A stretch of DNA of 64,000 nucleotides from an uncultured Thermoanaerobaculia bacterium (GCA_951813015.1 CATOTG010000006.1:248001-312000); one strand, 5' to 3'. Shown: positions 1 through 9,099, numbered from the stretch's first letter. Notes: generated by a model not told the origin, from the letters alone. Made by a program: numbers and translations.

Positions 1-58
1 GCCCCGGGCTTCGGAGCGTCTTCGAAGTGCTGACCTTGCTGACTCGCCGACTCCGCCG

Positions 59-607
59 TCAACCTGGATTCCCCTCTGTCAACCTGGACTCAAGCGCGGC
101 CAACTGGCCCCGAACGCTCGCGTCGTAGCGGTAACTCCCGAACTGCGCGACGAAGCCGCCGATCAGACTCGGGTCGACCCGGGCTTCCAGCCGCACCTCG
201 GCGCCGGAGAGCCGCTCAAGAGCGCCCTGGAGCCGCGCCTGCTGGTCGGCATCGAGCTCCTCGGCCGCGGTCACGGTGGCGCTGACCACGCCGCGGGCGC
301 GGTCGAGCAGCTCGTTGATCGCCTCGAGGATCGCCGGCAGGTGGACCAGGCGGTAGTTGTCGAGCAGCAGCCGCAGCAGCCGTCGCGTCAGGTCGCCGGC
401 TTCCAGCATCTCGGCGATCTCGTCGACCACCGCCCTCTTCGTCGCCGGCGGCACGCCCGGGTTCGAGGCCATGCGCCCCAACCGCGGCACGGCGCGCATC
501 GCGGCGGCGAAGGCGGCCAGTTCGTCACGGCTGGCCTGGGCCACGTCGAGCGACCCGGCGGCGCCCATCAGCGCCTGCGCGTAGGGCCGCGCGTACCGGT
601 AGATCAT
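59..607 (-). CDS. atpH: ATP synthase F1 subunit delta
   Basis: 182-aa subunit of the stalk that joins the catalytic F1 head to the membrane F0 part (OSCP/delta family). The N-terminus MIYRYARPYAQAL and the C-terminal stretch DPSLIGGFVAQFGSYRYDASVRGQ are the two conserved ends of this family. The open frame runs far upstream, but the ATG at 607 is chosen because it overlaps the stop of the b subunit (ATGA) and because homology begins there. Usual length is about 175-185 aa, so it is complete. The last codons lie in a small direct repeat (tcaacctgga, about 20 bp apart), so the extreme C-terminus may be variable. Third gene of b'-b-delta; atpA is expected beyond the left edge. Confidence 0.93.
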   Translation of the reverse strand: MIYRYARPYAQALMGAAGSLDVAQASRDELAAFAAAMRAVPRLGRMASNPGVPPATKRAVVDEIAEMLEAGDLTRRLLRLLLDNYRLVHLPAILEAINELLDRARGVVSATVTAAEELDADQQARLQGALERLSGAEVRLEARVDPSLIGGFVAQFGSYRYDASVRGQLAALESRLTEGNPG

Positions 608-1218
608 CGTGCGTCCGCTCCGGAGGACGTCTCGTCGGCGCGGCTCTCCAGGCTGAGCAGCCCGCGGTCGAGGATGCGCCGGCGCGCGGCCGAATCGACC
701 TCCCGCTCCAGGCGGGCGGTCGCAAGCGTTGTCGCGAGGCGAGCCGCATGCTGCGCGAGCTCGACCCGGGCGCGTGCAGCGCGGCTCCGGATCTCGGCGC
801 GGGTCTGTTCGATCATCCGTTCGCGCTCGCGCTCGGCCAGCGCGACGATCTCCTGCGCATCGCGCTCGCCCTGCCGCTCCGCGCGCCCGACAGCCTCCGC
901 GACCTCCGCCTCCAGCGCGGCCAGTTGACCGCCGAGGCCTTCGCGCAGCTCCTCGGCGTCGGCGCGCTGCCGCCGGGCGGTCATCAGGCTGTCGCGGATC
1001 TGGACCCGACGATTCTCGAGCGCGGCCGCAGCCTTGGGCCAGATCAGGTAGCCGAGCCCGCCGAAGAACACGAGCATGTTGATCCAGGAGAAGACCCACC
1101 GCGGCAGGCCCAGGAAGTGAGTCGCTTCGCCGACCTCGGCGCCGAACGCCGCGCCCGCACCGGCGAACAGCGTCCAGAGCAACACCGCGAAGAGTGTCCT
1201 GGCGGTCACCGGCCTCAC
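604..1218 (-). CDS. atpF: ATP synthase F0 subunit b
   Basis: 204-aa peripheral stalk subunit. Residues about 5-25 form a hydrophobic, signal-like segment ending in AFGAE, followed by a second membrane segment (FSWINMLVFFGGLGYLIW). After these comes a long charged, Ala/Glu/Arg-rich helix typical of the b dimer stalk. GTG at 1218 is taken as start because it overlaps the stop of the upstream b' gene (GTGA) and fits the membrane segments; the frame is open further upstream but unlike the family. The stop overlaps atpH. The extra N-terminal hydrophobic segment compared with E. coli b is seen in several phyla with paired b/b' subunits. Confidence 0.9.
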   Translation of the reverse strand: MRPVTARTLFAVLLWTLFAGAGAAFGAEVGEATHFLGLPRWVFSWINMLVFFGGLGYLIWPKAAAALENRRVQIRDSLMTARRQRADAEELREGLGGQLAALEAEVAEAVGRAERQGERDAQEIVALAERERERMIEQTRAEIRSRAARARVELAQHAARLATTLATARLEREVDSAARRRILDRGLLSLESRADETSSGADAR

Positions 1219-1637
1219 GACGGCGCTCCCATCAGCTTCGCCGTCATCTCGGCGGCGAGCCGCTCGGCACGGACCTCCAGAGTCCGGCGCTGTTGGGCCG
1301 TCTCCGCGTCCAGCGAGGCGATCGCCTGCCGGAGTTCCGCGTCCGCTTCCTCCCGCGCCTCGGCGACCAACCGTTCGCGGGCCTGCTGCGCCTCGCGCCG
1401 CATCTCGTCGCGGCGGGCGGCCGCTTCGACGCGGGCTTCCTTCAGCTTCTCCCGCTGCTTCTCGATCCTCGCCTCGACTTCGGCCTGGGCGCGGTCGAAC
1501 GTCTCCTGCGCGGTCACGATCTCGCCGTCCCGCTCCCGGAGCATCTTCATGACCGGTCCGATGAGGAAAATCCGCACCACCACGTAGGTGGCCCAGAAAA
1601 TCGCCATGATGACCAGAAGGCTGGCGTCGAAATCCAC
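1215..1637 (-). CDS. atpF': ATP synthase F0 subunit b'
   Basis: 140-aa second b-type stalk subunit. One N-terminal membrane helix (LLVIMAIFWATYVVVRIFL) with the conserved proline region GPVMKML, then a highly charged coiled-coil helix to the end. Bacteria with two different b-type subunits form a b/b' heterodimer; gene order b'-b-delta agrees. The gene is the first of the visible operon and is translationally coupled to atpF by a 4-bp overlap. No a- or c-subunit gene is next to it, so F0 genes a and c are probably elsewhere in the genome. Confidence 0.88.
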   Translation of the reverse strand: MDFDASLLVIMAIFWATYVVVRIFLIGPVMKMLRERDGEIVTAQETFDRAQAEVEARIEKQREKLKEARVEAAARRDEMRREAQQARERLVAEAREEADAELRQAIASLDAETAQQRRTLEVRAERLAAEMTAKLMGAPS

Positions 1638-1961
1638 AGCTACTCGTCCCGCGGTCGTCCGGGTCTGTTTCTCTCGGGCTTTGTGTTCCGGCGTTGATCC
1701 GGCTCGTTCCGGGTCTTCCAGGTTCCTGCGGAGCCGATTCTCTCGGGCGGCTCGATACGCGAGCGCAGACCCCTACCAAGGGCCGCCAAACCTCTCTCGC
1801 CCAGAGCCCGAAAGCGGCGGTAACGTAACACGGCTGCCAGGGGTGGTCAACGGCAGCCGCAAGCGACGGATGCCAGGGCTTCCGAGCGCCGGCACGGCGG
1901 CGGATGCGCCCCGCCGGCCTCTCGAGCAGACGCGCCGCAAAGCGGCGACCCTACTTCCGCG
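1638..1961. other. Intergenic region upstream of the ATP synthase genes
   Basis: 324 bp without a convincing gene. It should contain the promoter of the b'-b-delta operon, but no clear -35/-10 pair could be picked. Around 1905-1955 there is a Cys/Gly-unlike, GC-rich hairpin stretch (agacgcgccgcaaagcggcg) that resembles segments near 27.36 kb, 39.80 kb and 43.25 kb, i.e. a member of a dispersed intergenic repeat. Confidence 0.5.
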
Positions 1962-2843
1962 TCAGAGGTGCGTCTCCAGAATCTGTCCATCCGAAAGCCC
2001 AGGCAGTCGCAGCGCTTCCGCGCCACCCGTCGGCAGCACGCGGCGCGGCGCCAACCCGATCAACTCCGTCTCGACGACCTCGACGCCCGCTGCAGCCGCC
2101 AGTTCGTCGGCCAACTGCACGACATCGAGCAACGACGTGCGGTCGCAATCGGTCAGATTCACGCTGACCTGAGCCTGCCCGCGGCTCTCCAGGAAGAACC
2201 CCAGCGCTCGCACACCGGGCAAGCCGCCGCCCGACTCGCGGAGCGACGCCGCAATCCGCTTCGCCGCGGCGACCTGGTCCGAGTCGAGCAAAAGGTTGAA
2301 GGCGACCAGCGGCGCCCGTGCGCCGACGCACACCGCGCCGCCGTCCGGATGCAGCCGGCTCGGCCCACGGTCCGGCGCCCACTCGCCGCTCGCCATCCGC
2401 TCGCCCAACCGCGCGAGGCCGCCGCGGCGATGGTCGGCAAGGGCTGCCCGCCTGGCATCCGACGCGGCATCGCCGTACAGGAACACCGGTAGCTCGAGCG
2501 CGGCGAGCGCGTCTGCCGCGCGCAGTGCGGCGTTGATGGCCGCCGGCATCCGGCTCGCCTCCAGCGGCACGAACGGCGCCACGTCGACCGCGCCGAGAAA
2601 CGGGTGCACGCCGGCGTGTTCGGCCACCTCGATACGGCCGACCGCCGCGGCCGCCAGCGCCGCCACCGACGAGACCAGTTCGCCGCTCTCGCCCAGCAAC
2701 GTCAACACCGTCCGGTTGTGGTCCGGGTCCGAAGACACGTCGAGCACCCGCACACCGGCCATCGACGCGGCCTGCACGCAGGCGTCGATGACGTCGCGGC
2801 GCCGTCCCTCGCTGATGTTCGGTACGCACTCCAGGCGAACCAT
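1962..2843 (-). CDS. Glutamate formimidoyltransferase
   Basis: 293 aa, the length of stand-alone glutamate formiminotransferases (N-terminal half of mammalian FTCD). It transfers the formimino group of N-formimino-L-glutamate, the end product of one histidine degradation route, to tetrahydrofolate. Family signatures seen: the start MVRLECVPNISEGR, the DHNRTVLT motif, and EHAGVHPFLGAVDVAPFVPL, which holds the conserved histidine. The C-terminal SRGQAQVSVNLTD is also typical. It stands alone with no hut genes beside it, so the link to histidine breakdown rests on the family. Start is ATG at 2843. Confidence 0.88.
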   Translation of the reverse strand: MVRLECVPNISEGRRRDVIDACVQAASMAGVRVLDVSSDPDHNRTVLTLLGESGELVSSVAALAAAAVGRIEVAEHAGVHPFLGAVDVAPFVPLEASRMPAAINAALRAADALAALELPVFLYGDAASDARRAALADHRRGGLARLGERMASGEWAPDRGPSRLHPDGGAVCVGARAPLVAFNLLLDSDQVAAAKRIAASLRESGGGLPGVRALGFFLESRGQAQVSVNLTDCDRTSLLDVVQLADELAAAAGVEVVETELIGLAPRRVLPTGGAEALRLPGLSDGQILETHL

Positions 2844-3208
2844 GCGGTCAGGTTAGCTGAGCGTCGGTGCCCGCGCCTGGCAGCCCCTGGCAAGTCGCGC
2901 TGCATTCGATCCGTCATGCATCTCCGAACAGCGCGGCCACCGCCAGCCATCGCCGCAACCGCTTGGCAAAGTCGCGCTGCATTCGAGCGGTCATGCATCC
3001 CGCCCGGCATCGTGCCATCCGTGCGCCCGATGACGGGCGCACGGACTGGTTCGCGGGTGGCGCGGAGCGCGCCACCCGGGCAAGCTCCTCGGTCGCCCTT
3101 GTTACCGGGATTGCGTGGCGGCCCGATATGCCCCTCGTCGCGTCTTGCTGGACGGGCGCCTGACCGCTCTCGGCGCCACACGGACTTTCACCCTTTCACC
3201 ACGGGCTG
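2844..3208. repeat. Intergenic dispersed-repeat block (copy A)
   Basis: 365 bp without a gene, made of repeats. (1) A ~35-bp unit with the core aagtcgcgctgcattcga occurs twice, near 2888-2922 and 2963-2999; a diverged inverted copy lies near 55,883-55,916. (2) 3015-3082 holds two strong hairpins (gtgcgcccg/cgggcgcac and gggtggcgcg/cgcgccaccc) and matches 27,403-27,468 in inverted orientation. (3) 3045-3211 matches 52,340-52,498 in the same orientation, ending in caccacgggctgcta at the mpl stop codon. The palindromic cores suggest a REP- or MITE-like element. Confidence 0.7.
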
Positions 3209-4774
3209 CTAGAGCGCCAGACCGTCGACCAGGCGTCGCGGCATGCCGTCGAACGACCCCGAGGACATCGTCACGAGAACGTCGCCCGACCCGGCCTCCG
3301 CGAGCGCCTTCTCAAGCAGCACGTCGTTCGACTCGCAGGCCGTCGCTTCGGCCCCGAGTCGCTGGACGTCCGCCGCCAGCTTCTCCGGGTCGAAGCCCTC
3401 CTCGCCCAGGCGTTCGCGGTGGAACACCGGGGCCAGGAAGACCCGGTCGGCCGACGCGAGCGCGGCCGCGAGATCGGCGGCGAACTCGCGGCGGCCGGCG
3501 CTCAGACTCCGCGGCTCGAACAGGGCAACCAACCGGCGGCCGGGAAAGCGCTGCCTTAGCGCCGACAGCGACGCCGCAACCTCCGACGCATGGTGGGCGA
3601 AATCGTCGATCACGACGACGCCCGCCGCCGAGCCGGCGACTTCGAGCCGGCGCTTCACGCCGCGGAACGTGGCCAAAGCCTCCAGCACGGCCTCGGGATC
3701 GAGACCGTCGGCCCGCGCCGCGATCCAGACCGCCGTCGCGTTCGCCGCGTTGTGCTCGCCCCAGACGCCGAGTTCGATCCGCTGCCGCTCACCGGCCTCA
3801 TCCAGCTCGAACGAGATGCCGTTCTCGCCGCTCTCGACCGGGCCGGCGAGCCGCACGTCGCCAACCCCGGCGCCGCCGGTCTCCGAGCCGCGGGTCTGCG
3901 TCCCACCGGCCCCGGCGCCGTAAGTCACGACGCGGCACGGGCTCGCCCTGGCCACCCGCTCGACGGCCGGGTAGTCGGCGCAGGCGATGAGCAACCCGCT
4001 CGACGGCAGCCGCTCGACGAGCCCGAGGAAAGCCCGTTCGAGCCCTTCAAAGTCCGGATAGAGATCGACGTGGTCGTGCTCCAGGCTGGTCAGGATCACG
4101 GTCTCCGGCCGGTAGTGCCAGAACTTCGGGCCGCGATCGAAGTAGGAGGCGTTGTACTCGTCGCCCTCGATCGCGAACCGCGGCCCGCCGCCGAGCGCGA
4201 ACCCGGACGGCAGGCCGACCGGCGCGCCGCCGATGAGGTAGCCGGGATCGGCGCCGGCGCGGGAGTAGACCCAGGCCGCCATCGCGGTCGTCGTCGTCTT
4301 GCCGTGGCTGCCGGCGACGACCAGCGGCCGGCGGTCCCGGAGCACGAAGCGGTCGAGCGCCTCGGGCATCGACAGCCGCGGCAGGCCGCGTTCTTCGGTC
4401 GCCATCGCCTCCGGGTTCGTCCGCGGAACCGCGTTGCCGACGATGACCAGGTCCGGCCGCGGCTCCAGATGAGCCGGGTCGTAGCCCACCAGGGGTTCGA
4501 CGCCGGCGTCGGCCAGCAGCTCACTGGTCGGCGGGTAGAGAGGTCCGTCCGAACCGCGGACGTCGTGGCCCAGGTCGCGCAGCAGGCAGGCGAGCGGCGC
4601 CATGCCGGTGCCGCCAATCGCGATCAGGTGGATGTCCAGGGCGGCTCCGCTGGCGCGGCAGAACTTCCGGAGATCGGCGCTGCGAGCCGACTGCCGGCCG
4701 GAATGTCGGCGCAACCGGTCGCGGACCAGAACGCCGGCGCCGGGCGCCGATTGCCGGCCGGAACGCCGGCGCAC
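3209..4774 (-). CDS. mpl: UDP-N-acetylmuramate:tripeptide ligase (murein peptide ligase)
   Basis: Mur-ligase family enzyme that attaches recycled L-Ala-gamma-D-Glu-meso-Dap to UDP-MurNAc, re-using cell-wall peptide in the cytoplasm. Seen: an N-terminal Rossmann start DIHLIAIGGTGMAPLA, the ATP loop GSHGKTTTT, the central-domain motif EGDEYNASYFD that separates Mpl from MurC, and the HNAANATA motif. The only ordinary start is GTG at 4774 (521 aa), but the first ~45 residues are Arg/Ser-rich, encoded by an imperfect tandem DNA repeat (4680-4780), and unlike the family. Homology begins at Asp right after a CTG at 4639, so true translation may begin there (476 aa). It follows rph and murI, which suits peptidoglycan recycling. 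Confidence 0.9.
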   Translation of the reverse strand: MRRRSGRQSAPGAGVLVRDRLRRHSGRQSARSADLRKFCRASGAALDIHLIAIGGTGMAPLACLLRDLGHDVRGSDGPLYPPTSELLADAGVEPLVGYDPAHLEPRPDLVIVGNAVPRTNPEAMATEERGLPRLSMPEALDRFVLRDRRPLVVAGSHGKTTTTAMAAWVYSRAGADPGYLIGGAPVGLPSGFALGGGPRFAIEGDEYNASYFDRGPKFWHYRPETVILTSLEHDHVDLYPDFEGLERAFLGLVERLPSSGLLIACADYPAVERVARASPCRVVTYGAGAGGTQTRGSETGGAGVGDVRLAGPVESGENGISFELDEAGERQRIELGVWGEHNAANATAVWIAARADGLDPEAVLEALATFRGVKRRLEVAGSAAGVVVIDDFAHHASEVAASLSALRQRFPGRRLVALFEPRSLSAGRREFAADLAAALASADRVFLAPVFHRERLGEEGFDPEKLAADVQRLGAEATACESNDVLLEKALAEAGSGDVLVTMSSGSFDGMPRRLVDGLAL

Positions 4775-4786
4775 CCGATCCCGGAA

Positions 4787-5629
4787 CTACACACGGGGCG
4801 GTCGCTTCCAGAGACTCGCCTCGTCACGGGTCGCGGCCGGTCCTCGCCGGCGGCGTTCCAGCGCGTCGTCCACGTCGGCCAGCCGTTCCGAGAGAGTGCT
4901 CCGCTGCAGTTCCGTCAGCTCGGCGATCCCCGCGAGGGCGAGATCAAGCAGGCCGTCGAACTCAGGCCGCGTGAACACCCGGCCCTCCGCCGTGCCCTGC
5001 ACCTCGATCAGGCTGCCTTCGCCGGTCGCCACGACGTTCAGGTCGACCTGAGCGTCCCGATCCTCGACGTACTCGAGGTCGAGCAGCAGTTCGTCCTCGC
5101 AGATGCCGACCGACACAGCGGCCACGGAGTGGACCAGCGGCCACTTCTTCAGATCGCCCTCGAGCAGCATCTTCGCGAGTGCCGCGACGACGGCGACGTA
5201 GGCGCCGGTGATCGACGCCGTCCGCGTGCCGCCGTCGGCCTGGATCACGTCGCAGTCGACGGCAATCGTGACTTCCGGGAGCTTGCGCAGGTTGACCGCG
5301 GACCGGAGCGAACGGCCGATCAGGCGCTGGATCTCCGACGTGCGGCCCGAGGGCCGGCCGCGCGAGACTTCCCGCCTCGAACGGGTCAGCGTCGCCCGCG
5401 GCAACATCGCGTACTCGGCGGTCAGCCATCCCTGGCCCTTGCCGACCAGGAAGGGCGGTACGCGGCGCTCGACGCTCGCGGAACAGAGCACCCGCGTGTC
5501 GCCGCACTCGACCAGCGCGGACCCCTCCGCGAATTTCATCGCGTCCAGTTCGATCGACACCGGCCGCAGGGCCGAGGCCGACCGATCGCCGCTGCGCACA
5601 AGGCCGCCCGTTCGTTCTGCTCCAGTCAC
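4787..5629 (-). CDS. rph: Ribonuclease PH
   Basis: 280-aa phosphorolytic 3'-5' exoribonuclease that trims tRNA 3' ends. Recognised by [35 protein letters not shown], the RSLRSAVN segment and the phosphate-binding/active-site region [19 protein letters not shown]. The enzyme core normally ends near residue 240-250; here there is an additional ~25-residue charged C-terminal tail. Gap of 15 bp to murI upstream, so probably the same transcript. Confidence 0.95.
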   Translation of the reverse strand: MTGAERTGGLVRSGDRSASALRPVSIELDAMKFAEGSALVECGDTRVLCSASVERRVPPFLVGKGQGWLTAEYAMLPRATLTRSRREVSRGRPSGRTSEIQRLIGRSLRSAVNLRKLPEVTIAVDCDVIQADGGTRTASITGAYVAVVAALAKMLLEGDLKKWPLVHSVAAVSVGICEDELLLDLEYVEDRDAQVDLNVVATGEGSLIEVQGTAEGRVFTRPEFDGLLDLALAGIAELTELQRSTLSERLADVDDALERRRRGPAATRDEASLWKRPPRV

Positions 5630-5644
5630 GCTGCTTCCACCTCC

Positions 5645-6457
5645 TCAGGTTGTCTCGGCCTGGTTCACGTCGATCCACTCGAGGGGCGCGGGTTCGCCGA
5701 GGATCCGCTCCGCGAGTCTCGCGAACCGGGAACCCGCGTCGGTGGCGAAGAGTCTCACACTTGGGGCGCGCGGCGCACTCCCACCACCCCGGCCGGCCCG
5801 CCGAAGCCGATGCTCCACCGCCAGGCTCGTCGATTCGGCCGAGTCCACCAGGGTCACGCCCGGCCCGCAGACCCTCGCCAGCACGCCCCGCAGCAGCGGG
5901 TAGTGCGTGCAGCCGAGGAGCAGGGTGTCGATCTCCGCTTCGAGCAGCGGCGCCAGGTAGCGGGCGACGATCCGTTCCGTGATCTCGTCGTCCTCCCAGC
6001 CTTCTTCGACCAGGGGCACGAGCAACGGGCAGGCCCGCTGACTCACCCGCAGCTCCGGGTTCAGACGCCGGATCGCGTGCTCGTAAGCCGCCGACCGGAC
6101 CGTCGACTCCGTGGCGATCACGCCGACGTGCCGGCCGGCGGCCGCCACCGCGGCCGACGCTCCCGGCTCCAGCACGCCCCAGTGCGGGGTCCGCACGTCC
6201 AGGTCCTCAAGCGCCATCGCCGACGCCGTGTTGCAGGCGACGACCAGGGCGTCGACGCCGCGCCGTTGCAGGAAGTCGACGTTGGCCTGCGAGTAGCGCA
6301 GCACCGTGCGCCGCGACTTCGTGCCGTACGGCAGTCGCGCGGTATCGCCGAGGTAGAGGATCGAGGCGGCGGGCAGGCGCTGGCGCAACGCCGCGACCAC
6401 GGTCAGGCCGCCGACGCCCGAATCGAAGACGCCGATCAGGGGCTCGGAACCGGACAC
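5645..6457 (-). CDS. murI: Glutamate racemase
   Basis: 270 aa; converts L- to D-glutamate for peptidoglycan. Both catalytic cysteines are visible: VVACNTASA and LLLGCTHYPLL. The N-terminal PLIGVFDSGVGGLTVV and the YLGDTARLPYG motif are also conserved. The frame is open to 6562, but GTG at 6457 lies 2 bp after the stop of the preceding GerMN gene and 6 codons before the first conserved residue, so it is chosen. Part of a cell-envelope cluster (amidase, GerMN, murI, rph, mpl). Confidence 0.95.
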   Translation of the reverse strand: MSGSEPLIGVFDSGVGGLTVVAALRQRLPAASILYLGDTARLPYGTKSRRTVLRYSQANVDFLQRRGVDALVVACNTASAMALEDLDVRTPHWGVLEPGASAAVAAAGRHVGVIATESTVRSAAYEHAIRRLNPELRVSQRACPLLVPLVEEGWEDDEITERIVARYLAPLLEAEIDTLLLGCTHYPLLRGVLARVCGPGVTLVDSAESTSLAVEHRLRRAGRGGGSAPRAPSVRLFATDAGSRFARLAERILGEPAPLEWIDVNQAETT

Positions 6458-6459
6458 GG

Positions 6460-7128
6460 TCAGATCCCGCCCCCAGGCGCCGCGTTCCGCGACAGGTCGG
6501 CCATCAGGGGTCGCGTCGTGTCGACGTGACCGGCGAAGGTCGGGCGCTGCTCGCCGTTCCACATGAGCACTACGCGGTCGATGCCGAGGTTGTTCGCGGT
6601 CAGACTGTTCACGAGGCTGTAGACAGCGAGGAGTTCCTCCGTCAGCCCCATCGCCGGCCGCTCAAGGAACACCGCCGGCCGGCCCGCTGTGCCGCCGGCG
6701 CCACCCTCGACTCCGACGGCCGTCAGGTCGACGTAGGCGACTCCGTCGAGAAGCTCCACGTCGAGCAGCCCGACCCCGGCCGGGAGAGCCGGCAACAACT
6801 GTTCGATGGACTCGGGCAACTCGCCGTCCTCATCCGAATCGGCGGAACTCGCAACCGGAACCGCGGCGCCTGTTCCTCCCGGACCCGCGATGAGTGCTTC
6901 GATGATGACGGCCGCCGTCTCCTCGGCGCTGTCTTCGGCGCGAATCGGCTGCTGCTCGCAGCGAAGCAATCCAGCGGCGCCAGGAAAGCACACCGTGGCC
7001 AGGAAGTCCTCGCCCGGAAGGACGAGTTCCATCTCCCCGTCGCTGTCCTTGATCTCGCCCGCGCCGCCGCAACCGGCAAGCAGCGCCAGGACGACGACCG
7101 GGCATCGGCCCCGCCGCGGGCCGATCAA
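6460..7128 (-). CDS. GerMN-domain lipoprotein
   Basis: 222 aa. Begins with a lipoprotein signal (hydrophobic VVVLALLAGC lipobox, Cys about residue 20). The rest fits the GerMN (sporulation/germination-like) domain found next to AmiC-type amidases: the middle part LLDVELLDGVAYVDLTAV and the end VYSLVNSLTANNLGIDRVVLMWNGEQ. GerMN proteins in non-sporulating bacteria are thought to bind peptidoglycan; this is family knowledge, not seen. TTG start overlaps the stop of the amidase gene (TTGA), so the two are translationally coupled. Confidence 0.8.
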   Translation of the reverse strand: MIGPRRGRCPVVVLALLAGCGGAGEIKDSDGEMELVLPGEDFLATVCFPGAAGLLRCEQQPIRAEDSAEETAAVIIEALIAGPGGTGAAVPVASSADSDEDGELPESIEQLLPALPAGVGLLDVELLDGVAYVDLTAVGVEGGAGGTAGRPAVFLERPAMGLTEELLAVYSLVNSLTANNLGIDRVVLMWNGEQRPTFAGHVDTTRPLMADLSRNAAPGGGI

Positions 7129-8999
7129 GAGCCGGCCCCGTCGACGGCGGCCTCGGCGGCGCCCGCGACGACGCCACGGTAGAGCCGGATCGCCCGTCCG
7201 ATCGCCTCGATCAACTCCTGACGGTAAGACTCGTCGAGCAGCCGCGTCCCTTCCCCGTCACGACCCAGGGAACCGAGCTCGATCAGGACCGCAGGCATCG
7301 AAGCGCCGGTCAGCACGCGCAGCGGGGCGCGACCGACACGCCGGTTCTGCTGCTCGAGCGCGTCGCTGACGTGGCTCTGGATCAGCCGCGCCAGCAGCCC
7401 GCTTCGCTCCAGTTGACCGTCCTGCACCCGCTCCCACAGTTCGAGCGCCGGGACAGCGACGGGGATCTCCTGCTCGTCGTCTGCCATCTCGTCGCCCGGA
7501 TCGTCGAACCCGTCCTCCTCGAAAGCGTCCGGGTCGAGAGCGTCGGGGTCGAGGGCGTCCGGGTCGAAAGCGTCCGGGTCGAAAGCGTCCGGGTCGAAAG
7601 CGTCCGGGTCGAGAGCGTCCGGGTCGAAAGCGTCGGGACCGAAAGCGTCGGCATCGAGGTCTTCTTCTCCGACCGACTCGCCCCACTCGGCATCGTCGAT
7701 CGGCCCGCTTTCCGCGCCTTCCTCTTCGCCCGTCTCGAAGGGCGCCGGCGGCGGATCGAGGACGTAGGCCTGGAACCCGTCGTCCAAAGCCCACGGGGAG
7801 TCCGGACTCACATGCAGCGACAGGAACAGGTCGGCCCGGCGCTGGTTCGCCACCGCGGTCCGGTTCTCAAGCGTCACGTCGCTGTCGCCGGTTCGGGTCA
7901 GCACGACCCGCGCGCCCAGGTTGCTCGCCAAGTGCGCTCTCAGTTCCTGCGCGACCGCGAGCACCAGGTCTTTCTCGGCCGCGCCCGAAGCCGAGGTGAC
8001 GCCCGTGTCCGCGCCGCCATGGCCCGGGTCGAGGACGATGCGGAACTCTCCCGTTTCCTCGTCGCGCCGGGAGAGCGCGCGCGGCGTGCGTCCCGCTCGA
8101 TCGCGGGTGATGTCCAACACGAGTTGAACCCGGGGCGGACGTCCGAGGATGTAAGGCTCCGACGCCTCCGCCCGCGGCGCCAAGCCGATGTCGACCGAGC
8201 GCTCGCGCACTTCCATCCAGCGCACCAGAGGATCGTTCAGCCGGACACGGGGCCGAGGCTCCATCACGCCGCTCAGGAGTCGGAGCCGCACGCCTTCGCG
8301 GTACTCCTCGACGCGGTAGCGGGGCCGACCCGAGAAGGTCACGACCAGCGTTGTCGCGCCAAGATCGTGAACGCGGTCGACCTCGACCGCGAGGCGACGC
8401 TCACCGGTCCTCGAGACCTGCAGCCGGCCGAGCCGTCGGTCGAACTCGAACCGGTATCCCTGCTCCACCGGCCAGGCGTGGGCCAACGCGTCGACCGGCA
8501 CGTAGAGGTGCCACGGGGGCAGCTCAGTGGACCGTTCCGTGGGCAGCACGTCAGGCGCCGCGTCTTCGCCGTCCGTCTCCTCGTCCGAATCGTCCCTCGG
8601 CCGCAGGCGCCCGGGAAGCTTCGGCTCGGGCTCGAGCCAGGGCCTGATCGACAGCCTGCGCCTTTCGCCGTCCACCAGGACGACCCGGCCCAACGGCCCG
8701 AGCACGACCTCGCGACCCGCGACCCGCAACGTATGCGCCTGACCCAGGGGACCGACCGCCAGCTCGCCTCCGAGCACCTCCACCACCGGCGCCAGGGCGA
8801 CCAGCGGGCCGAACGAGGATTCCGCCCACGGCAGCGGCGCGCGCTGCCGGCCTGCTGCGATCGTCCCCTCGCCCCGCGAGAGAATCTGCGTTTCGGGCTC
8901 GTCGTCAGCCTGCGCCCAGGCCGGCTCAAGCGGCACGAGCGCCGCCCCGGCTGCCAGCAGCCCGCAGGCGCACGAAGAAAGGCCGTGTCGAAGAGGCAC
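7125..8999 (-). CDS. N-acetylmuramoyl-L-alanine amidase (Amidase_3) with acidic repeat insert
   Basis: 624 aa; zinc amidase that cuts peptide side chains off peptidoglycan. Signal peptide ends near PAWAQ. N-terminal half contains AMIN-like beta-rich regions. The Amidase_3 domain starts at FRIVLDPGHGGADTG (zinc His in DPGHGG) and continues with EKDLVLAVAQEL, TRTGDSDVTLENRTAVAN, LFLSLHVSP and the closing MPAVLIELGSLG with its zinc-binding Glu. Unusual: between the SLHVSP strand and the last part of the catalytic domain lies about 110 residues of extremely acidic sequence, including a run of DPDAF/DPDAL pentapeptides encoded by 15-bp tandem repeats (about 7525-7640). GTG start at 8999. Confidence 0.88.
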   Translation of the reverse strand: MPLRHGLSSCACGLLAAGAALVPLEPAWAQADDEPETQILSRGEGTIAAGRQRAPLPWAESSFGPLVALAPVVEVLGGELAVGPLGQAHTLRVAGREVVLGPLGRVVLVDGERRRLSIRPWLEPEPKLPGRLRPRDDSDEETDGEDAAPDVLPTERSTELPPWHLYVPVDALAHAWPVEQGYRFEFDRRLGRLQVSRTGERRLAVEVDRVHDLGATTLVVTFSGRPRYRVEEYREGVRLRLLSGVMEPRPRVRLNDPLVRWMEVRERSVDIGLAPRAEASEPYILGRPPRVQLVLDITRDRAGRTPRALSRRDEETGEFRIVLDPGHGGADTGVTSASGAAEKDLVLAVAQELRAHLASNLGARVVLTRTGDSDVTLENRTAVANQRRADLFLSLHVSPDSPWALDDGFQAYVLDPPPAPFETGEEEGAESGPIDDAEWGESVGEEDLDADAFGPDAFDPDALDPDAFDPDAFDPDAFDPDALDPDALDPDAFEEDGFDDPGDEMADDEQEIPVAVPALELWERVQDGQLERSGLLARLIQSHVSDALEQQNRRVGRAPLRVLTGASMPAVLIELGSLGRDGEGTRLLDESYRQELIEAIGRAIRLYRGVVAGAAEAAVDGAGS

Positions 9000-9099
9000 T
9001 ACGGCAACCTAACACCACGGCCCGAAGCCGTGATTCCGAGCGACAGGGAGCGCCGGCGCCCGGCTCACTGTGCTATCTTTCGCAGCCCTGCGCACGCGT

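Noticed and set aside
1640..1831. Small ATP synthase gene (subunit a/c or AtpI) upstream of b'
   Set aside because: The 63-codon frame is Arg-rich with no membrane helix, unlike any F0 subunit or AtpI.
3590..6529. A 979-codon open frame on the plus strand over mpl, rph and murI
   Set aside because: Antisense to three clearly conserved enzymes; its composition (Arg/Pro/Gly/His-rich) is the shadow of high-GC codon bias.
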